In this document: positions 59,063 through 64,000 of the stretch, in pieces
Numbering within the stretch: the first letter of the stretch is position 1
Layout of the letters: each line of letters begins with the position of its first letter
DNA from: Paguma larvata
Lineage: Eukaryota; Chordata; Mammalia; Carnivora; Viverridae
Assembly: GCA_030068075.1 (NCBI GenBank)
Contig: CM057844.1
Coordinates: forward strand, 19,018,001 to 19,082,000
Length of the DNA: 64,000 bases
Direction: 5' to 3'
Program-made: the position numbers and the translations under genes
The notes under the pieces: model-generated
What the model was told of the DNA's origin: nothing
The model's database searches: none
The model's input: the letters and a program-made list of their open reading frames with translations, nothing else

Positions 59063-60309
59063 GTGGGGGACAAGAATGAGAGAAGACTATAGGTCATATT
59101 GTAGCCCCACTTGGTGCTGGCTCACTTTCTTCCCATGAGTTCTGCAAGAAACTTTTGTTCTTTAAAATCAGTCTCTCTTTACTTAGGCTGGCTCAAATGG
59201 CTCTGTTTCTTGCAACCAAAGGGCGTGGTGAGTTGATTTCTCTATGTCTCAATTTCCGAGTCCACCAAATATGTTGTTGGATTAGATGCTGCTTGAGAGT
59301 ATTTTTGGCTCCATGATTCTTCTATTTCTTTTATTTCGCCAGGCCTAACATGGCACCCTGCATACCATAGATGCCGAGTGAGTATCTATCAACATAATTT
59401 TGAATGTGTATTCAATTTGTGTTATGACAGGATAACATTTTCACACCAAATAATTAGTATTTCAATACATCCAAAAATGGAAGGAGAGCTTTGATGGAAT
59501 GCAACCTTGGGGTTAAGGAAACTTGAATAGATTCCTAGAAAAATCATATGAAATCTCCCATCTAATCTGAAACACGTTTCAGTTACCAAATTCTGTTTAT
59601 AAGCACTTCATTTAGAGGGATAGCTGCCCGGAGAATTTCACCTACGGGTCTCTACCAAATACTTACTAGGAAAAAAACCATATCTGCAAGAAATGAACCG
59701 AGTCTGAGTTCTATCCTTTGCTTTCCTATTTTTCTCTCACCGGCTCCTGTCCACACTTTAAGTGGAAGAGGGAAAAATCTAGTAAAATCCTGTCTGGGGC
59801 CCAAGACTGGCACACCTGAGCCTACTTAGATGCCAACTGTATGAGAGCTTTAATCCACCCTCCCTCTCCAAGCATGAATCCAGACACTGTCCTGTATAAA
59901 TATTTAAGAGGCTATGGAAATTTCTTAGCAGTGGATGAAGTGGACTCTTAATTAAGATAGCCCTTCTCTGTGAAAGATAAACCTGTGGGGTTCAGTGACA
60001 AAGTCTTTGTTACTCAAATTTCTAGGTCTCTCCGCTTTATGAGAACAAATGGTCATGTTAGCAGCCACAAAGAGAACTTTCGCCAGCTCCCTGAGACCTC
60101 AGCCATCCATACGTCTATACTGCTTTTGGAAGTGGCGTGTCCATGGGGGAAGAACTCCCAGAGGCACCTCTTACAGGCTCATACACAAATCCAGGAGGCT
60201 CCAGACTCGTGTCCACCAATATGCTGGTCATGTCAGCCACGGCCACTTTATCCTATGACCTTCTTTTTCTTCCTTTGGATTAAAGACTTTCATTTTTTGT
60301 GTTTTCCCC
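59063..60309. other. Unassigned intergenic sequence
   Basis: No repeat or gene is recognised with confidence. A possible L2 tail lies near 59,340-59,400. Confidence 0.45.
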
Positions 60310-60440
60310 TCTGGCTTTATTGAGATATAGTTGACATACCACATTTAAGGTGTATAACATGATGATTTGATATATGTATATATTGCAAAACAATTACTCC
60401 AGTAAGGTTAGTGAACACATCCGTCACCTCCCTGTTACTT
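60310..60440 (-). mobile_element. L1 3' end fragment
   Basis: CTGGCTTTATTGAGATATAG opens it. TAAGGTGTATAACATGATGA and AGTGAACACATCCGTCACCT follow, the reverse of a mammalian L1 3' terminus. Confidence 0.8.
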
Positions 60441-60941
60441 TTTTTTTTTTTAATCTTCTTAAGTTCTTTAACAGTTAGCTGCTGTTGTGTAACAAATGAC
60501 TGGAGCCTTAGGATGACAACAAACTGTTTAGCTCGTGCTTTCATTGGTTGACTATTTGGGCTAGACTCAGCTGGACTCCTTCATGTGTCAGCAGTCGGCT
60601 GTGGATTGGGTAGAGGGCTTTACTGATTTTGATTGGGTCTTCCCACATCTAAGGTCTTGGCTGGGACAGCTGGGTTGCCCTGGCTCTGGGACATGAGACC
60701 TCTCACCCTCCAGCAGGCTAGCTCAGGCTTACTCATGTGGCAGAGTAAAATTCCAATGGAGAGAGTAGAAGGATGTAAGGGTTCTCTAGGCCACGCTCTG
60801 AGAAGGTACAGCATGACTTCTGCCATGTTGGCCAAAGCAACTCACAGTGTCAGCTCAGATTCAAGGTGGGGAAGTAAGCTCCCCCCTTTTGTGGGAAGAA
60901 CTGCAAAGTATTTGCAGGAAGGGGAATCATAGTGACCATCT
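60441..60941. other. Unassigned intergenic sequence
   Basis: TTAACAGTTAGCTGCTGTTG may be an LTR or MER remnant. No gene is seen. Confidence 0.4.
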
Positions 60942-61133
60942 TTTAAATGTTTATTTACTTTGAAAGAGAGAGATGGGGTAGGGGCAGAGAGAGATGGAGA
61001 GAGAGAATCCAAGCAGGTTCTACGCTGTTAGCACAGAGCCTGACGTGAGGCTCATTCTCACAAACAGTGAGATTGTGACCTGAGCCAAAATCAAGAGTCT
61101 GATGCTTAACCGACTGAGCCACCCAGGTGCCCC
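60942..61133 (-). mobile_element. Can-SINE, minus strand
   Basis: TTTAAATGTTTATTTACTTT leads to GAGCCACCCAGGTGCCCC. AGTGACCATCTT and TGTGACCATTTT flank it. Confidence 0.92.
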
Positions 61134-61585
61134 ATAATTGTGACCATTTTGGCAATCCATCTACTACTTTCTCAGTAATGTCAACATACCAAGCCCTTGA
61201 AATAGAGAAGCTGAGTGTTAACGTGTAGGTCCCTGAACTATTACTTAGCAGGAGGGTTCCCAAAGCATTGCTGCTTGAGCCTCAGAGTCTCCCTGTGCCT
61301 TATGAAACAGTCCTTTGAGTTGTAACTTCTAGAAGCTTCTTCTATCTTCCTGGGATCCCACATGTCCAAAAGGCCAAGTTGGGTCAGAGTTGAGTGATGA
61401 CAATTTCATCTCCCTTCTGTCAACTAAAACTTTGTTACTGGACCAAACCAAACTTAGAATGAAAATTATCTCCCAGGAGTTCCTTTTTACACCTCTCAAG
61501 CAAATAGATATCCAGTCATCCCACCATGCTAGTGTGCCAGATGTGTCCAGATATATTCAGGTCCCTGCAGCAGGCCTCGCTTAGT
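61134..61585. other. Unassigned intergenic sequence
   Basis: Nothing is recognised. Confidence 0.5.
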
Positions 61586-61629
61586 CTTTCTTTCTTTCTT
61601 TCTTTCTTTCTTTTTTTTTTTTTTTTTAA
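61586..61629 (+). repeat. (TTTC)n plus T-run microsatellite
   Basis: Six to seven CTTT units run into a T-tract that is the reverse tail of the following SINE. Confidence 0.9.
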
Positions 61630-61837
61630 ATTTTTTAACGTTTATTTATTTTTGAGAGACATAGAGACAGTATGAGCAAGGGAAGGGCAGAGAGAGAGGG
61701 AGACACAGAATCTGAAGCAGGCTCCAGGCTCTGAGCCACCATCACAGAGCCCGATGTGGGGCTCGAACTCACAGACCGTGAGATCATGACCTGAGCCGAA
61801 GTTGGCCGCTTAACCAACTGAGCCACCCAGGCGCCCC
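61612..61837 (-). mobile_element. Can-SINE, full length, minus strand
   Basis: TTAACGTTTATTTATTTTTG leads to CCACCCAGGCGCCCC. TTAGTCTTTCTTTC and CTAGTCTTTATTTC are the flanks. Confidence 0.94.
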
Positions 61838-63344
61838 TAGTCTTTATTTCTCTATAACTCATTAGATATTCTTTTGTAGATTCTCACCTCCTGGATAGCA
61901 GAGGGGGAAAAATGGAGTCTGAGGCAATAATTCAGTCTCTCTGGTTTCCTTAGAGACTCTCCAAGTTCTTCCTGTGGTGGCACGTGAGGTGATGCCTCTG
62001 GGTCTCAAGGGCCTGCTCCGGATCATCCCTTGAAAGCAGAATGCCGAGGGGTGATGGCCCCATTGCTAAGTGTTTGGATGTCTGTGGTTTGTGTACCTCA
62101 TGGTCTGGGTGCTTTGTGCTCATTCAGAGCTCTGCGATGCTCCCCAACCTCCCTAACGACGTTAAATCAGGCCTCACCAATGTTGCCTGAGTGCCCATCA
62201 TGTCTTCCCGCCAGCCCCTGACCTAGCCTCCGGGATCAACTCGCCCCTCTCCATGCTGGGTCTTAGAGCAGATGATTTGTGTGTTCTGTGTTACATCCCC
62301 TCAGCCCTCTTCTCACCCCAGCTGAGGTGGACAGCTTCAGGCACGAGGACTCATCCCACCTCAAGGCTGTGGCTCCTGCTTTTCTGCCTCAGATGTTTCC
62401 TTGAGGCCAAAGGCATCCACACAACAAGGAAGTAAGAAGAAGTAAGCTTTCCTGGGAGTAATCCTCAGCTGGTGGGAGACGAGATAAGTGCCCCAAACCC
62501 CTGACTTTCAGAGTGGGACAGTTCTGAGGCACATTCTACACAGTTCCTCAGAACGTTCCCAGAGCAATGGAGCTCCAGTTGTACACCCGTTATTAGCTTC
62601 TCCTCCTTCTCTGTCTCACTTTCCTGCTTTCTGGGATCAACTCTAAGGAAGTGACCTGCACCCAAGTCCTTATCTCAGGTTGTGTTTTTGAGAGAACTCA
62701 AACTAAGATGCCCCTATGGGAAGCCTGTGACTCACAAGTTAGCCTCCTTCAGAGGCTCCTGGTGCTTGAGAGTAGGTGGGAACTTCTGCATCATGTCTGT
62801 GCCACACAGGTATTGTGGGGGAGGAGGGGGTGACTCCAGAAAGCTAAACCTAGGCCCTCTCTGTATAACCATGGTGATCCACTAAGTTGACTTTAATAAG
62901 CAGCCCCTTCTCTTAGGCCAGTGCCCGAGAACAGGGGAGAAGGAGGTGGGCAGCCACTGTGGCCAACCACCCTATTTAATCCCAGAACTCCCTTAACCCA
63001 AGGACATACCTCTTCACTCCAGTCAAAGGTCACATTCAGGGAAGATGCAGCCTTTCCTTCCAACTGTCTGTCCTACTTCTTTCTCTCTTCTCCCAGAATC
63101 CACTGGGAACACAAGAGTGGGTTTTGGGGGACTTCTTTTCTTCTCTGCATACTTCCTTCTCCCCAGGCACGTGGTAGAGCTCTCATCTAGTGGCAAAGCC
63201 TGCCTCTTAAGATATTCTATGGGGACATAAGGAATTTGGAAAATCATCTTCTCTCTGGCCATGCTTGACATTCCTGCCACTGGTTTGCTAAAGAGAAGAA
63301 GGAAGTCGGCTTTGAGACTCCGACTTCATCAGTGGCTTCCTCGC
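61838..63344. other. Unassigned intergenic sequence
   Basis: No gene or named repeat. Several overlapping short frames on both strands at 62.0-63.3 kb carry no recognisable domain. Confidence 0.5.
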
Positions 63345-63480
63345 TCTCTAAGCTTGCACTGTCCCTATATGGTAGCCACAAGCTACATGTGGCCACTGAG
63401 CATTTGAAACATAGCTAGTGCCACTGAAGAACTAAAATTTAAGTTCATTTAATCTTAATTGAAATTAAAATTTAAACACT
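63345..63480. mobile_element. MER-type repeat, same family as 24,395
   Basis: GGTAGCCACAAGCTACATGT, GAGCATTTGAAACATAGCTA and a TTAATT-rich core mark it. Its right side is cut by the SINE. Confidence 0.65.
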
Positions 63481-63517
63481 GATACTACTCAATTCAATAA
63501 TTGGGTAACTTTATTTA

Positions 63518-63712
63518 AACACCTTTTTTTTTTTTTTTTTTTTGAGAGAGGGAGAGAGAGCGCGCACGCACTCTGTAGGGGCAGAAGGAGAGAGAAAGAA
63601 TCTTAAGTAGGCTCTATCCCCGGAGTGGGGCTCCATCCCACCACCCTGGGATCATGACCTGAGCCTAAATCAAGAGTCTGACACTCACCTGACTGAACCA
63701 CCCAAGCGCCCA
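63518..63712 (-). mobile_element. Can-SINE, diverged, minus strand
   Basis: A T-run and GAGAGAGGGAGAGAGAGCGC lead to GAACCACCCAAGCGCCC. Confidence 0.85.
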
Positions 63713-64000
63713 AGTTACCGGGTAACTGTAAAGTATATTTGGAACAACTTGGGTATGTGGATCTACTTTTCCAGGTGGAAAATTTTATAAAACCTAAATA
63801 CAGATCAAGTATTTTTGATAAAAATTTAACGTCTGAATTGAGATGTGCTGAAGTGTAAATACACACCCAATTTCAGTCTTAGTACAGGAATAGAACGTAA
63901 AATACCTCATGAATAATGTCGTTATATTGTTTACATGTTGAAATTATATTTTGAATATACTGGGTTAAATAAAATATATTATTAAAAGTAATTTCACTGG
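63713..64000. other. AT-rich sequence to the window edge
   Basis: Nothing is recognised. Confidence 0.5.

Noticed and set aside
1..64000. CRISPR array, operon, tRNA or rRNA gene, prophage
   Set aside because: No regularly spaced direct repeats, no bacterial gene layout and no functional tRNA. The tRNA-like sequences are SINE heads with degraded structure.

Overview
This is nuclear DNA from a carnivoran mammal, most likely a felid or close feliform. The evidence is a set of tRNA-Lys-derived Can-SINEs on both strands. They carry the 5' box GGGGCGCCTGGGTGGCTCAG and a CT-rich 3' domain ending in CTCAAAAATAAATAAAC, which is the cat-type (SINEC_Fc-like) rather than dog-type layout. There is no bacterial or viral gene content and no operon structure.

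The left 37 kb holds the 3' two-thirds of one plus-strand gene, SLC23A2, encoding the sodium-dependent vitamin C transporter SVCT2. Eleven coding exons lie between 5,766 and 32,653. Every junction is GT-AG and every exon joins its neighbour in frame. Together they encode 489 complete residues up to the stop. Counting back from the stop with the 650-residue length known for SVCT2, the first full residue is 162. This places the two visible N-glycosylation sequons at 188 and 196, as in the human protein. The 5' exons lie upstream of the window. The last exon continues as a 4.5-kb 3' UTR with few recognisable repeats, ending at an AATAAA at 37,138.

The introns contain ordinary mammalian interspersed repeats: MER3-like, MER5-like, MIR, L2, Tigger1-like and an L1 split by a DNA transposon. 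Seven Can-SINEs are confined to 11.1-20.5 kb. A GC-rich, CpG-containing block lies at 18.0-18.35 kb, and a purine-only tract lies about 180 bp upstream of the eighth exon.

The right 27 kb (37.2-64 kb) is intergenic. By human synteny, which is inference, this is the SLC23A2-RASSF2 interval. No intact gene is visible there. It holds 17 Can-SINEs or fragments, ERVL-MaLR-type solo LTRs, degraded L1, L2 and MIR, and one clear processed pseudogene of S100A11 on the minus strand at about 45.4-45.9 kb. The most structured locus is 48.7-50.3 kb. There a run of five Can-SINEs sits inside an old LTR between matching target-site duplications, beside a 32-bp inverted repeat. I found no sign of a novel gene system. 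The interest lies in transposon nesting, the pseudogene and a few candidate regulatory tracts.
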